From Phenylobacterium sp. NIBR 498073 (GTDB lineage Bacteria; Pseudomonadota; Alphaproteobacteria; Caulobacterales; Caulobacteraceae): a DNA stretch of 64,000 nt. A model generated the notes under the pieces. That model ran no database searches. It was not told the origin of the DNA and saw nothing but the letters and a program-made list of their open reading frames with translations. Shown in pieces: positions 23,614-32,912 of the stretch. The stretch's first letter is position 1. The number at the start of each line of letters is the position of its first letter. The position numbers and the translations under genes were made by a program. The stretch is taken from NCBI RefSeq assembly GCF_027286305.1, contig NZ_CP114599.1:1488001-1552000 (forward strand), written 5' to 3'.

Positions 23614-24594
23614 ATGATCAAGACCCGCATTACCGAGATGTTCGGTGTCGAAACGCCGCTTATCATGGGGGGCATGACCGGGGTGGGCTATGCGCCGCTG
23701 GTCGCCGCGGTGGCCAACGCCGGGGCCCTGGGCTTCATCACCGCGCACCATTCGCCCACCGCCGAGGCGCTGTGGGAAGAGATCAAGCGCTGCCGCGAGC
23801 TGACCGACAAGCCGTTCGGCGTGAACCTGACCCTGCTGCCCTCGCTCAACCCGATCCCCTACGATGAGTACCGGCACGCGATCATCGAGTCCGGGATCAA
23901 GATCGTCGAGACCGCCGGCCGCAATCCGACCGAACACCTGCCGGCCTTCAAAGAGGCGGGGGTCAAGGTGATCCACAAGTGCACCTCGGTTCGCCACTCG
24001 GTGACCGCCGCCAAGCACGGCGTGGACGTCATCTCGATCGACGGCTTCGAGTGCGCCGGGCACCCGGGCGAAGACGACGTCGGCCTGGTGGTGCTGCTGC
24101 CGGCGACGGTCGACGCGGTCGACATTCCGGTCATCGCCTCGGGCGGCATGGCCGACGGCCGCAGCCTGGCCGCGGCGCTGGCGCTGGGCGCCGAGGGCGT
24201 CAACATGGGCACCCGCTTCATGGCCACGCAGGAATGCGCCATCCATGAGAACGTGAAGAAGAAGATCGTCGAGAACACCGAGCGCGACACGCTGCTGACT
24301 AACCGCACCCTGCGCAACACCAGCCGGGTGGCGCGCAACGCGGTGTCCGAGGAGGTCGTGCGCATCCAGCAGGACCCGACCAAGACCATCGAGGACGTGC
24401 GCCACCTGGTCGCCGGCGTCCGCGGCCGGACGAACGTCATGGGCAAGGGCGACACCGACGACGGCATCTGGACGGTCGGCCAAAGCCAGGGCCTGATCCA
24501 CGACATCCCCACCACGGCCGACCTGGTGCGCAACATCATGCGCCAGGCCGAGGAGGTGCTCGAGCGCAGCGCCCGCCGGCTCCAGACCGCCTAG
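23614..24594 (+). CDS. NAD(P)H-dependent flavin oxidoreductase/nitronate monooxygenase-like
   Basis: The 326-residue TIM-barrel flavoprotein begins TRITEMFGVETPLIMGGMTG and has GFECAGHPGEDDVGLVVLL and VIASGGMADGRSLAAALALGAEGVNMGTRF, the FMN-binding pattern of the 2-nitropropane dioxygenase family. Members oxidise nitronates or act as enoyl reductase-like enzymes. GGGAGGAA precedes the ATG. It follows the acyl-CoA synthetase gene by about 100 bp and likely works in the same catabolic set. Confidence 0.88.
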   Translation: MIKTRITEMFGVETPLIMGGMTGVGYAPLVAAVANAGALGFITAHHSPTAEALWEEIKRCRELTDKPFGVNLTLLPSLNPIPYDEYRHAIIESGIKIVETAGRNPTEHLPAFKEAGVKVIHKCTSVRHSVTAAKHGVDVISIDGFECAGHPGEDDVGLVVLLPATVDAVDIPVIASGGMADGRSLAAALALGAEGVNMGTRFMATQECAIHENVKKKIVENTERDTLLTNRTLRNTSRVARNAVSEEVVRIQQDPTKTIEDVRHLVAGVRGRTNVMGKGDTDDGIWTVGQSQGLIHDIPTTADLVRNIMRQAEEVLERSARRLQTA

Positions 24595-24630
24595 CAGACT
24601 GGAGCCGAGCGCGATGGAAGGGGATGGTTC

Positions 24631-25440
24631 TCAGACCGCGACGGTCACCTTGAGGAAGGTGGCCGGGATCTCCGTCCGTCCGGCGTCGCCGCGGTTCTGG
24701 CTTTCGAACAGCGCCGAGAGCTCGGACTGCAGCTGGGCCTCGCGGCCGTCCTCCCTGGCGGCGGCGAAGGCGTTCATCGTCGGCCCGTAGTAGTCGCGGA
24801 ACACCGCCAGGAAACTGTCGGGCGAGCCGGGGTGGCGGAAGGTGTAGGTCGCCCGCTCGCAGCTGATGCGGTCGGTCGGGACGCCGGCCTGGCCGAAACG
24901 TTCGCGGACATTGTCCTCCAGACCCCAGGTGACCGGGCTGACGAAGCCCTCGGGCGGCGGCGGCGTATAGGCCGCGCTGGTCTGCAGGATCTTGGCGATC
25001 AGGGTCGGGTCGCCCGGAATCCAGTTGCCCATCACGATGCGCCCGCCCGGTCGGGTGACGCGCACCATCTCGCGCGCGACATCGAACGGGCGCGGGGCGA
25101 ACATGGCCCCGAACATGCTGACCACTAGGTCGAAGCTGTCGTCTGCGAGGCCTTCGAGATTGGAGGCGTCGCCCTCCTCGAAGCGCAGGTTCGACAGGCC
25201 CGCGGCCTTGGCCCGTTCGCGGCCCGCGGCCACCAGGTTGGAGGCGATATCGACGCCGAGCACGTTGGCGCCTCGCTGCGCCGAGGGCAGGGCGGTGGTG
25301 CCGTCGCCGCAGCCGAGGTCGAGGACGTCCATCCCCGCGCCGACGTCCAGGCCGGCGACCACTTCGTCGCCGCTTTCACGCATGGTGGAGGCCAGGCGCG
25401 TGAAGTCGCCCTTTTCCCACAGAGCCTTGTTTGCATTCAT
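24631..25440 (-). CDS. Class I SAM-dependent methyltransferase
   Basis: The 269-residue protein has motif I VLDLGCGDGTTALPSAQRG, VLGVDIASNLVAAGRERAKA and SFDLVVSMFGAMFAPRPFDV, followed by VTRPGGRIVMGNW, all typical of UbiE/Methyltransf_11-like enzymes. The ATG at 25440 is preferred over upstream starts because the extra N-terminal residues look random and GGAG sits upstream. The substrate is unknown. It lies 100 bp downstream of a TetR gene on the same strand. A palindrome GATAAC-ATC-GTTATC lies in its leader. Confidence 0.85.
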   Translation of the reverse strand: MNANKALWEKGDFTRLASTMRESGDEVVAGLDVGAGMDVLDLGCGDGTTALPSAQRGANVLGVDIASNLVAAGRERAKAAGLSNLRFEEGDASNLEGLADDSFDLVVSMFGAMFAPRPFDVAREMVRVTRPGGRIVMGNWIPGDPTLIAKILQTSAAYTPPPPEGFVSPVTWGLEDNVRERFGQAGVPTDRISCERATYTFRHPGSPDSFLAVFRDYYGPTMNAFAAAREDGREAQLQSELSALFESQNRGDAGRTEIPATFLKVTVAV

Positions 25441-25455
25441 TTTGTCATGCTCCGA

Positions 25456-25470
25456 GATAACATCGTTATC
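25456..25470. promoter_or_regulatory. Palindrome in the leader of the methyltransferase gene
   Basis: GATAAC and GTTATC flank ATC, giving six-base perfect arms 16 bp upstream of the methyltransferase ATG. It differs from the ACGTTCGT-type dyads next to the TetR gene, so a separate regulator is implied. Confidence 0.4.
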
Positions 25471-25540
25471 GATACTATCTTCGGAGCGTTCGCGCCATCG
25501 GGCGTGCACCGCAGGGAGCGGGCGGCGGAGCCCTGGCGCC

Positions 25541-26158
25541 TCAGCGCAGGACCGTGCCGATGAAATTGTCGATGAAACGCGCGACGGCGGCGTCGACCTG
25601 GGGTCGGGGCGGCATCTCGGTCGAGGTGGTGAAGTGTTCGCGGCGGATCAGGGTGAGGCCGGCGGCGAACATCCGCGCAGTTTCGCGCGGGTCGGGCGCG
25701 ACCAGGCCGTGGGCCTGGGCGAAGTGGGCGCAGTAGTCGGCGAGCAGCTGGATCTCCTCGCGGTACAGGGCCTGGTTGAACCGCTGCTGGCCCGGGCCGC
25801 CGGGCCCCTCCTTGCTGATCATCGCCATGTAGCGATGCTCGCGCGGGTCGATCCAGCGATCGACCAGATGCCGGCCGCAGAGCCGGAAGAAGGCCGGCGG
25901 GTCGTCGGCCAGGGCGCGGTATTCGGGGCTCTGCAGGCGCTGGACGAACTCGGCCGGGCCCCATTGGGCGATCAGGGCGTTGTAGAGGTCGTCCTTGCCG
26001 GCGAAGTGGTTGTAGAGGCTGCTCTCGCGCAGGCCGGCCGCCCGGGCCAGCATCCGCATCGAGGCGCCGGCGTAGCCGTGCTGGGCGAACAGCTCGAGCG
26101 CGGCGTCCATGATCCGCCGCCGGGTCGTGCCTTCTTCAGCCCTGTCCAACTCCTGCAT
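25541..26158 (-). CDS. TetR family transcriptional regulator
   Basis: The 205-residue protein has a TetR helix-turn-helix near the N terminus: RRRIMDAALELFAQHGYAGA, SMRMLARAAGLRESSLYNHF and AGKDDLYNALI. The C-terminal part is the variable ligand domain. An ATG at 26158 is chosen; a TTG at 26194 would add 12 residues and neither has a clear ribosome site. It is divergent from the VOC/CMD/SDR operon, with two near-identical palindromes between them, so it very likely represses both. The ligand is unknown, perhaps an acyl-CoA or substrate of the operon. Confidence 0.9.
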   Translation of the reverse strand: MQELDRAEEGTTRRRIMDAALELFAQHGYAGASMRMLARAAGLRESSLYNHFAGKDDLYNALIAQWGPAEFVQRLQSPEYRALADDPPAFFRLCGRHLVDRWIDPREHRYMAMISKEGPGGPGQQRFNQALYREEIQLLADYCAHFAQAHGLVAPDPRETARMFAAGLTLIRREHFTTSTEMPPRPQVDAAVARFIDNFIGTVLR

Positions 26159-26204
26159 GGCCCGGTGGTACGCCGAAACCGCCCGGTTCAACAATCGCTC
26201 TTGT

Positions 26205-26259
26205 GAGGCGAACGAACGTTCGTTACGGGTGACGCCAATGAGGCGAACGATCGTTCGTC
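26205..26259. promoter_or_regulatory. Double TetR operator
   Basis: Two 14-bp perfect palindromes, AACGAACGTTCGTT (26211-26224) and CGAACGATCGTTCG (26244-26257), each follow GAGGCGAACGA-type words repeated 35 bp apart. Their centres are 33 bp apart, about three helical turns. They lie between the TetR gene and the divergent VOC operon and fit TetR-family operator style very well. Confidence 0.75.
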
Positions 26260-26319
26260 GAAAGCGCCCACAGAGGCGAGGCGGTCGCCGCGCCGCCAGC
26301 GGAGGAACCAGGAGGAAGC

Positions 26320-26847
26320 ATGAGCCGGGTATTCGGGAAGGTCTGCCAGAACGGCTACGTGGTCCGCGACATCGAGGCGGCCATGAAGCACTGGATCGAC
26401 GTCATGGGCGTCGGGCCCTGGTTCTACATCGAGGACGTCAAGACCGACTGGTTCAAGCACCGGGGCGTCCTATCGGACGTGAAGATGTCGATCGCGCTCG
26501 CCAATTCCGGCGACCTGCAGATCGAGCTGATCCAGCAGCGCAACGATGCGCCCTCGATGTACAAGGAGTTCATCGATGCGGGCCTAGAGGGCCTGCAGCA
26601 CATGTCCTACTGGACCCACGACTATCAGGGCCTCTACGACAAGGCGCTGTCGTTGGGCTACGTGGTCGGCCACGAGGGGGCGATCGGCGGCGAGAAGGGG
26701 CGGTTCGCCTATTTCGACACCCAGGCGCATCCGGGCACGGTAGTCGAAATCTCCGACATCAGCGGCACGAAGGGCCGCACCTTCGAGCACATCCGCAAGG
26801 TCGCCGAGGGCTGGGACGGGACCAATCCGATCCGGACGTTCAAGTGA
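26320..26847 (+). CDS. VOC family (glyoxalase-like) protein
   Basis: The 175-residue protein shows the paired beta-alpha-beta units of the vicinal oxygen chelate fold: QNGYVVRDIEAAMKHWIDVMG at the first, IELIQQRNDAPS, GLQHMSYWTHDYQGLYDKAL and VEISDISGTKGR at the end. Candidate metal ligands include the His in LQHMSYW and the Glu in TVVEISD. Members epimerise, isomerise or cleave small substrates. AGGAGGAAGC lies before the ATG. It is the first gene of a three-gene operon under apparent TetR control. Confidence 0.83.
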   Translation: MSRVFGKVCQNGYVVRDIEAAMKHWIDVMGVGPWFYIEDVKTDWFKHRGVLSDVKMSIALANSGDLQIELIQQRNDAPSMYKEFIDAGLEGLQHMSYWTHDYQGLYDKALSLGYVVGHEGAIGGEKGRFAYFDTQAHPGTVVEISDISGTKGRTFEHIRKVAEGWDGTNPIRTFK

Positions 26848-26897
26848 GCGTCCAACTTCGGAAAAATCGTCCTGACAACCGCGCCGGAGGCGCCGCG

Positions 26898-27449
26898 ATG
26901 AACTATCCCGATCTGGAAAACCTGTCGCCGGAGCTCAAGGAGATCCTGGCCGGCAAGCGCGAGGCCAACGTCTACAAGATGCTGATGCACTCGCCGAACA
27001 TGGCGCCGGGGTTCACGGCCCTGGCCGACGCGGCGATGTGGAGCAAGAAGTGGCCGGCGACCTGGCGCGAGCTGGCGATCGTCCGGGTCGGGCGGCTCTA
27101 CAACTCGCCCTATGAAGTTCATCAGCACGAGCAGATCGGGCGGCTGATGGGCCTGAACGACGCCCAGCTGGCGGCCTGCGCGATCGGTGCGGACCAGTCG
27201 GTGCTGTCCGACGACGAGAAGACCATCCTGCGCCTGACCGACGCCCTGGTGGAGCGCCACACCCTGAACGCCGCCGAGCGCGCCGAGGGGCTGAAAATCC
27301 TCGACGCCAACGGGTTCGCCGACTTCGTGATGACGGTCGGCTTCTACCAGCTGGTCAGCAACTTCCTGAACGTCTTCGAGGTCGAGATCGAGCCGCACGA
27401 CCTGTTCCCCAAGCCGGACGGGCGCAAGAAGCAGGGAGCGAGCGCGTGA
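26898..27449 (+). CDS. Carboxymuconolactone decarboxylase/AhpD-like protein
   Basis: The 183-residue all-helical protein has WRELAIVRVGRLYNSPYEVHQHEQIG, the CMD/AhpD core where a Cys-x-x-Cys-x-x-x-His is often found; here the positions read YNSPYEVHQH, so the redox cysteines are missing but histidines remain. This suggests a decarboxylase or hydrolase-like role rather than peroxidase reduction. GGAGG lies before the ATG. Its stop overlaps the GTG of the SDR gene by four bases. Confidence 0.83.
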   Translation: MNYPDLENLSPELKEILAGKREANVYKMLMHSPNMAPGFTALADAAMWSKKWPATWRELAIVRVGRLYNSPYEVHQHEQIGRLMGLNDAQLAACAIGADQSVLSDDEKTILRLTDALVERHTLNAAERAEGLKILDANGFADFVMTVGFYQLVSNFLNVFEVEIEPHDLFPKPDGRKKQGASA

Positions 27450-28240
27450 GCGGCCTGACGGGCAAGGTCGCCGTCGTCACCGGCGGCGACGCCGGCATCG
27501 GGCGGGCGATCAGCCTGCGGCTGGCGCGGGACGGCGCCGACGTGGTCGTCGTCTCCAACGTCGCGGCGCAGGCGCAGGCCGTGGCCGGCGAGGTCCAGGC
27601 CCTGGGGCGCCGGGGCGTGGCCCATACCGTGGACGTCACCGACGTGGCGGCGGTGGCGGCGCTGGCCGAGGCGGTCGAAGGCGAGTTTGGCAGGGCCGAC
27701 ATCCTGGTCACCAGCGCCGGGCTGATGGGCGCGCGGGCGTTCCTGACCGACACCCCGGTCGAGGAGTGGCGCAGGACCATCGAGGTGAACCTCAACGCCG
27801 GCTTCTACTGCATCAAGGCGTTCCTGCCTGGGATGCTGGCCCGCGACAGCGGCCGGATCATCACCATCTCGTCGATCTCCGGGAAGCTGCCGGCGGCGAT
27901 GAACAGCGACTACGCGGCCTCCAAGCACGGGGTGATCGGCCTGACCAAGGCGCTGGCGCTGGAACTGGGCATCCTGGGCAAGAACGGGATCACCGCCAAC
28001 GCCCTGTGCCCGGGGACGACCGACACCCCGATGATGGACCAGATCACCGACCACATGCCGCCCAAGGGCCGGATGACCCGCGACGAGTTCATCAAGAAGG
28101 CGGTGGCGTCCAAGAGCATCCAGCGGCGGCTGCTGGACCCGGACGAGATCGCCGACATGGCCGGGTTCCCGGCCTCCGACCAGGCCCGGGGGGGCACCGG
28201 CCAGGCGGTCAATGTCTGCGGCGGCGCGGTGCTGTTCTAG
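27446..28240 (+). CDS. Short-chain dehydrogenase/reductase
   Basis: The 264-residue SDR has the cofactor loop VTGGDAGIGRAIS (TGxxxGIG), the NAG-like LVTSAGLMGA, and catalytic Ser, Tyr and Lys in ISSISGKLPAAMNSDYAASK. It oxidises or reduces a hydroxyl/keto group with NAD(P). The GTG start overlaps the previous stop (GTGA), which shows tight coupling. The end reads GGTGQAVNVCGGAVLF, the usual SDR C terminus. Together with the VOC and CMD proteins it probably forms a short catabolic route whose substrate is unknown. Confidence 0.92.
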   Translation: MSGLTGKVAVVTGGDAGIGRAISLRLARDGADVVVVSNVAAQAQAVAGEVQALGRRGVAHTVDVTDVAAVAALAEAVEGEFGRADILVTSAGLMGARAFLTDTPVEEWRRTIEVNLNAGFYCIKAFLPGMLARDSGRIITISSISGKLPAAMNSDYAASKHGVIGLTKALALELGILGKNGITANALCPGTTDTPMMDQITDHMPPKGRMTRDEFIKKAVASKSIQRRLLDPDEIADMAGFPASDQARGGTGQAVNVCGGAVLF

Positions 28241-28300
28241 AGCATCTTCCGCCGAAGTGGATACCGGTTCTACGAAGAAAGTACATTAAAATCAAATAAT
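28241..28300. repeat. Dispersed repeat, GCATNTTCCGCCGAAG family, copy 1
   Basis: The sequence after the SDR stop begins AGCATCTTCCGCCGAAG and continues GGATACCGGTTC. Read in reverse complement, the copy at 49712-49759 carries the same words (CATTTTCCGCCGAAG, CCGGTTC), so both belong to one repeat family. Here the right arm has decayed (GAAGAAAGTACATT). The remaining bases to 28345 hold no gene. Confidence 0.55.
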
Positions 28301-28345
28301 TGTTGGCAACTTCCGATCCAATTGGGTCGGGGTTGCTCTGGAGCT

Positions 28346-29740
28346 TCAGTCGGTCTGGCCGCCGCCGAGCGCGATGTAGAGCGACACCTGGTTGCGGAGG
28401 TTGGCCCCGCGCAGCTGCAGCAGCGACTGCTGGGCCGAGAACAGGTTGCGCTCGGCGTCGAGCACTTCGAGGTAGATGGCGATGCCGTTGGCGTAGCGCA
28501 GGCGGGCGGTCTCGGCGAGGCGCTCCTGGGCGGCGACCGCGAGTTCCTGGGCGGTGATCTGGTCGGCGATGTAGCGGCGGCCGGCCAGGGCGTCGGCGAC
28601 GTCCTGGAACGCGCCCTGCACGGTGCGCTGGTAGGCGGCCGCGGCGATGTCGCGCTGGGCGCGGGCGGCGTCGAGCTGGCCGCGGCGCGCGCCCCAGTCC
28701 AGCAGCGGCAGGACGATCCCGGCGCCGTAACTCCAGGCCTGGCGGTCGGACCCGACCAGGTCGTTGAGTTCGCGCGAGGCGTAGCCGGTCGCCCCGGTCA
28801 GCGAGATCCGCGGGAAGTAGGCGGCGCGGGCCGCGCCGATATCGGCGTTGGCCGCGCGCAGCTGGGCCTCGGCCTGCATGATGTCGGGGCGGTTGACCAG
28901 CAGGTCGGAGGGCAGGCCGACGTCGAGGCGGTCGAACATCTGCTGCTCGGCCAGCGGCAGAGCCCGGGGCAGGGTGGAGGTGTCGACCGGGCCGCCGACC
29001 AGGACGGTGAGCAGGTTGATCGCCACGGCCTCGGTCCGCCGCAGCTCGGCCAGCTGGGTCTGGGCGTCGGTCAGCAGGGACACCGACTGGTCGTAGTCGG
29101 CCGACGAGGTGACCCCGGCCTCCAGCCGCAGGCGGGCGATCTCGAGCCCCTCGCGCCGCGAGGCGAGGGTGCGTTCGGCCAGGGCGATGCGCTCGCCGTT
29201 CTCGCGCAGGGTCATGTAGGCGATGGCGACCTGGCGGATCAGCGACAGGCGGAAGGCGCGCTGGCCCTCGACGCTGGCCAGGTAGCGGTAGCGGGCGGCG
29301 TCGGAGAGGTTGCGGACCCGCCCCCAGAAGTCGAGCTCGAAGGCCGATATGTGGAGGTCCAGGTCGTAGGATTCGGCGGTGATCGGCAGGCCGGTCGCGG
29401 TGACGTCGCCGGGCTGGCGGGCTCGCGCGCCGGTCCCCTCGAGGCCGACATTGGGCAGCTGGGCCGAGCGGGCGATGCGGTACTGGGCGCGGGCCTGCTC
29501 GACCTGGGCGACCGACACCGCCAGGTCGCGGTTGTTGGCCAGGGCCTTGGCGATGACGACTTCCAGGCGCGCGTCGTTGAAGAAGTCGCGCCAGCTGAGC
29601 TGGGTCGCCTTGACGGCGCCGTCCGGCGTCACGCTGTAGGACGGGAAGGTCTCGGCGACCGGCGGGACCGGCTGCTCGTAACGCGGGGCCAGGGAGCAGG
29701 CGCCGAGCGCCAGGGCAAGCAGCAGCGGCCAGCTACGCAT
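28346..29740 (-). CDS. RND efflux outer-membrane factor, lipoprotein (NodT/OprM type)
   Basis: The 464-residue protein has a lipobox LALGAC, so it is a lipid-anchored outer-membrane channel of the OprM/NodT group. Repeated helical segments such as YRIARSAQLPNVGLEGTGAR and IRQVAIAYMTLRENGERIAL match the two structural repeats of TolC-like proteins. It overlaps the end of the permease gene by 8 bp and forms the outer-membrane exit of the adaptor-permease-OMF unit. It is the last gene of the RND operon. Confidence 0.93.
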   Translation of the reverse strand: MRSWPLLLALALGACSLAPRYEQPVPPVAETFPSYSVTPDGAVKATQLSWRDFFNDARLEVVIAKALANNRDLAVSVAQVEQARAQYRIARSAQLPNVGLEGTGARARQPGDVTATGLPITAESYDLDLHISAFELDFWGRVRNLSDAARYRYLASVEGQRAFRLSLIRQVAIAYMTLRENGERIALAERTLASRREGLEIARLRLEAGVTSSADYDQSVSLLTDAQTQLAELRRTEAVAINLLTVLVGGPVDTSTLPRALPLAEQQMFDRLDVGLPSDLLVNRPDIMQAEAQLRAANADIGAARAAYFPRISLTGATGYASRELNDLVGSDRQAWSYGAGIVLPLLDWGARRGQLDAARAQRDIAAAAYQRTVQGAFQDVADALAGRRYIADQITAQELAVAAQERLAETARLRYANGIAIYLEVLDAERNLFSAQQSLLQLRGANLRNQVSLYIALGGGQTD

Positions 29741-32700
29741 GGGGCGGCTCCTGCGGGAGCTCGCCCGAGTGCAGGTGACCGCGGGTCAGCCAGCGGCGGG
29801 CCGAGAGGTAGAACAGCGGCGTGAGGAAGACCCCGAGCAGGGTGACGGCGATCATGCCGCCGATCACCCCGGTGCCGACCGCCTGGCGGCTGGCCGCGCC
29901 GGCGCCGCTGGCCGTGAACAGCGGCACCATGCCGAGGATGAACGCGAGCGAGGTCATGACGATGGGGCGCAGGCGCAGGCGGGCGGCTTCCAGGATGGCC
30001 TGGCGGGCGCCCATGCCGGCCTCTTCCTGCTCGATGGCGAACTCGACGATCAGGATGGCGTTCTTGGCCGACAGCCCGATGATCGTGATCAGGCCGACGT
30101 TGAAGTAGATGTCGGCCGACAGACCGCGCAGCAGGGTCAGCAGCACCGCGCCCATCACCCCTATCGGCACGCCCAGCAGCACCGAGAGCGGGATCGGCCA
30201 GCTCTCATAAAGCGCGGCCAGCACCAGGAAGACGATCAGCATCGACAGCGCCAGCAGGGCCGCGACCTGGGAGCCGGCCTGCTTTTCCTCGAACGCGATG
30301 CCGGTCCACTCGTAGCCGAAGCCGGCGGGCAGGACGCGGTCGGCGATCTTCTCCATCTCGGCCAGCGCCGCGCCGCTGGACTGGCCGGGGGCGGCGGCGC
30401 CGGAGATGGTGAGGGAGGGATAGCCGTTGTAGCGCTGGAGCTGGGGCGGTCCTGCGGTCCATTTGGTGCGGCTGAAGGCGGAGAACGGGACCATCTGGCC
30501 GCCGGAGTTGCGGACCTGGAGGTTGAGCAGGTTCTCCGGGGTCATGCGCTGTTCGGCCGAGGACTGGATCAGCACCCGGGCGATGGCCCCGCTGTGGGTG
30601 AAGTCGTTGGCGTAGGACGAGGCCAGCGCGATCGACAGGGTGTTGTTGATGTCGCCGATGGCCACCCCCAGGGCACGGGCGCGGACCCGGTCGATGTCGA
30701 GATAGAGCTGCGGCGCGTCGGGCTGGCCCTCGGGGCGGACGCCGACCAGCAGCGGGTTGCGCGAGGCCTCGGCCAGCACCTGGTCGCGGGCGGCGGTCAG
30801 GGCCGCGGCGTCGGCGCCGCCGCGGTTCTGGATCTTCATGCTGAAGCCGCTGGAGGTTCCGAGCGCGGGGATCGGCGGCGGGTTCAAGGCGAAGATGTTG
30901 GCGCTCTTGACCCCGGAGAGCGCGGCCATGGCGCGAGCGCTGAGGGCGTCGACGCTGTGGGCGGCGCCGGGCCGCTCCTCCCACGGATGCAGGGCGATGA
31001 AGCCCATGGCGGCGTTCTGACCCTGGCCGAAGAAGTTGAAGCCATGGATCATCACGATGTTGCGCACTTCGGGCTGGGCCTTGAAGAAGGCGCTGGCCTC
31101 GTCGATCGCCGCCTGGGTCCGCTGGGCGGTGGCGCCGGGCGGGGCGTCGATGGTGACCAGCATCACGCCCTGGTCCTCGGAGGGCAGGAAGCCGCCGGGC
31201 AGGCGCATGTAGAGCAGGCCGGTGAGCAGCACCGCCATCACGAACACCGCCAGCCAGCGCAGCGGCGCGCTGAGGATCCGGCCGACCCCGGCCTCGTAGC
31301 GGTGGGTGACCGTCGCGAAGCCGCGGTTGAAGCCGCCCAGCAGGCGGTCGACGAAGGCGAGGACGGGGTTCCGCGGCGCGCCATGCGCCCGATGCGGCTT
31401 GATCAGGGTCGCGCAGAGGGCCGGCGTCAGGGTGAGCGCCAGCAGCGCCGAAAAGCCGATCGACACCGCCAGGGTGACCGAGAACTGCCGATAGATGCCG
31501 CCGGAGGTGCCCGGAAAGAACGCCATCGGCAGGAAAACGGTCATCAACACCAGGGTGATGCCGATAATCGCCGAGGTGATCTGGCCCATCGCCTTCACCG
31601 TCGCCTCGCGCGGGGACAGGCCCTCCTCGGCCATGATGCGCTCGACGTTCTCGACGACCACGATGGCGTCGTCGACCAGGATGCCGATCGCGACCACCAT
31701 CCCGAACAGCGACAGGATGTTGATCGAATAGTTGAAGACCAGCAGACCGAAGCAGGCGCCGGCCAGGGCCACGGGAACGACGATGGTCGGGATCAGGGTG
31801 GCCCGCCAGTTCTGCAGGAACAGGAACATGACGATGAAGACCAGGACCATCGCCTCGATCAGGGTCTTCACCACCTCGTCGACCGAGGCGCGGATGAAGG
31901 GCGTGGTGTCGTAGGGCGTCGACCAGGCGATGTCCTCGGGGAAAGTGCGCGACAGCTCGTCGAGCCGGGCGCGGACCCCCTCGGCGGTGGCCAGGGCGTT
32001 GGCGCCCGAGGCCAGCTGGATGCCGATGGCGGCCATGGTGGCCCCGTTGAGCGTCGACCCGGTGAGATAGTTGTCGGCGCCCAGCTCGACCCGCGCGACG
32101 TCGCCGAGGTGGATGGTCGACCCATCGGGATTGGCGCGCAGGATGATCTGGCGGAACTGCTCAGGATCGGTGAAGCGGTTCTGGGTGACGACGGTGGCGT
32201 TGAGCTGGGTCTTGCCGGCGGTCGGCTGGTCGCCGAGGCTGCCGCCGGCGGTCTGGCTGTTCTGTTCCTGGACGGCGGCGAGCACTTCCGAGGCCGAGAG
32301 GCCGTAACCGGCCAGCTTCTGCGGATCGAGCCAGATGCGCATGGCGTACTGGGTCCCGAACAACCGGACGTCGCCGACCCCCGACACGCGCCGCAATTCA
32401 TCGACGACGCTGTTGGCGGCGAAGTCGCCGAGTCCGAGAGTGTTGGTGCGGCCGGTCTTCGAAGTCAGCGCGACCAGCATGAGGAAGCCGGAATTGGCGG
32501 CGTTGACCTGAACACCCTGGCGGCGGACCTCCTCGGGCAGGCGCGGCTCGACCCGGCTGAGCCGGTTCTGGACCTCCATCTGGGCGACGTTGATGTCGGT
32601 TCCCGACCTGAAGGTGACGGTCAGCGAAGCGGTGCCGTTCGAGCGGCTGGTGGCCTCCATGTAGAGAAAGCCGGGAACGCCGTTCATCTCCTTCTCGATC

Positions 32701-32894
32701 ACCGAGGTGACGTTCTGGTCGAGGGTGGCGGCGTCGGCGCCGGGATAGGTTACGGACAGGGTGAGCGACGGCGGGGCGACGGTCGGGTACTGCTCGATCG
32801 GCAGCGAGCGCAGGGCGATCAGGCCGGCCAGCAGGATCCCCAGGGCGATGACCCAGGCGAAGACCGGGCGATGGGCGAAGAAGCTGCTGTTCAT
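29733..32894 (-). CDS. RND multidrug efflux permease (HAE1, AcrB/MexB type)
   Basis: The 1053-residue protein has the HAE1 pattern: FFAHRPVFAWVIALGILLAG at the N terminus, SVTYPGADAATLDQNVTSVI, the proton-relay aspartates in GILVDDAIVVVENVER, GGFLPSEDQGVMLVTIDAPP and a second transmembrane block ending in LLGVFLTPLFYL. It exports drugs, detergents or solvents from the periplasm and inner membrane using the proton gradient. The upstream gene encodes the adaptor and the downstream gene the outer-membrane factor. Confidence 0.95.
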   Translation of the reverse strand: MNSSFFAHRPVFAWVIALGILLAGLIALRSLPIEQYPTVAPPSLTLSVTYPGADAATLDQNVTSVIEKEMNGVPGFLYMEATSRSNGTASLTVTFRSGTDINVAQMEVQNRLSRVEPRLPEEVRRQGVQVNAANSGFLMLVALTSKTGRTNTLGLGDFAANSVVDELRRVSGVGDVRLFGTQYAMRIWLDPQKLAGYGLSASEVLAAVQEQNSQTAGGSLGDQPTAGKTQLNATVVTQNRFTDPEQFRQIILRANPDGSTIHLGDVARVELGADNYLTGSTLNGATMAAIGIQLASGANALATAEGVRARLDELSRTFPEDIAWSTPYDTTPFIRASVDEVVKTLIEAMVLVFIVMFLFLQNWRATLIPTIVVPVALAGACFGLLVFNYSINILSLFGMVVAIGILVDDAIVVVENVERIMAEEGLSPREATVKAMGQITSAIIGITLVLMTVFLPMAFFPGTSGGIYRQFSVTLAVSIGFSALLALTLTPALCATLIKPHRAHGAPRNPVLAFVDRLLGGFNRGFATVTHRYEAGVGRILSAPLRWLAVFVMAVLLTGLLYMRLPGGFLPSEDQGVMLVTIDAPPGATAQRTQAAIDEASAFFKAQPEVRNIVMIHGFNFFGQGQNAAMGFIALHPWEERPGAAHSVDALSARAMAALSGVKSANIFALNPPPIPALGTSSGFSMKIQNRGGADAAALTAARDQVLAEASRNPLLVGVRPEGQPDAPQLYLDIDRVRARALGVAIGDINNTLSIALASSYANDFTHSGAIARVLIQSSAEQRMTPENLLNLQVRNSGGQMVPFSAFSRTKWTAGPPQLQRYNGYPSLTISGAAAPGQSSGAALAEMEKIADRVLPAGFGYEWTGIAFEEKQAGSQVAALLALSMLIVFLVLAALYESWPIPLSVLLGVPIGVMGAVLLTLLRGLSADIYFNVGLITIIGLSAKNAILIVEFAIEQEEAGMGARQAILEAARLRLRPIVMTSLAFILGMVPLFTASGAGAASRQAVGTGVIGGMIAVTLLGVFLTPLFYLSARRWLTRGHLHSGELPQEPPHA

Positions 32895-32912
32895 GGCCCG
32901 CCCTCCCTGGTC

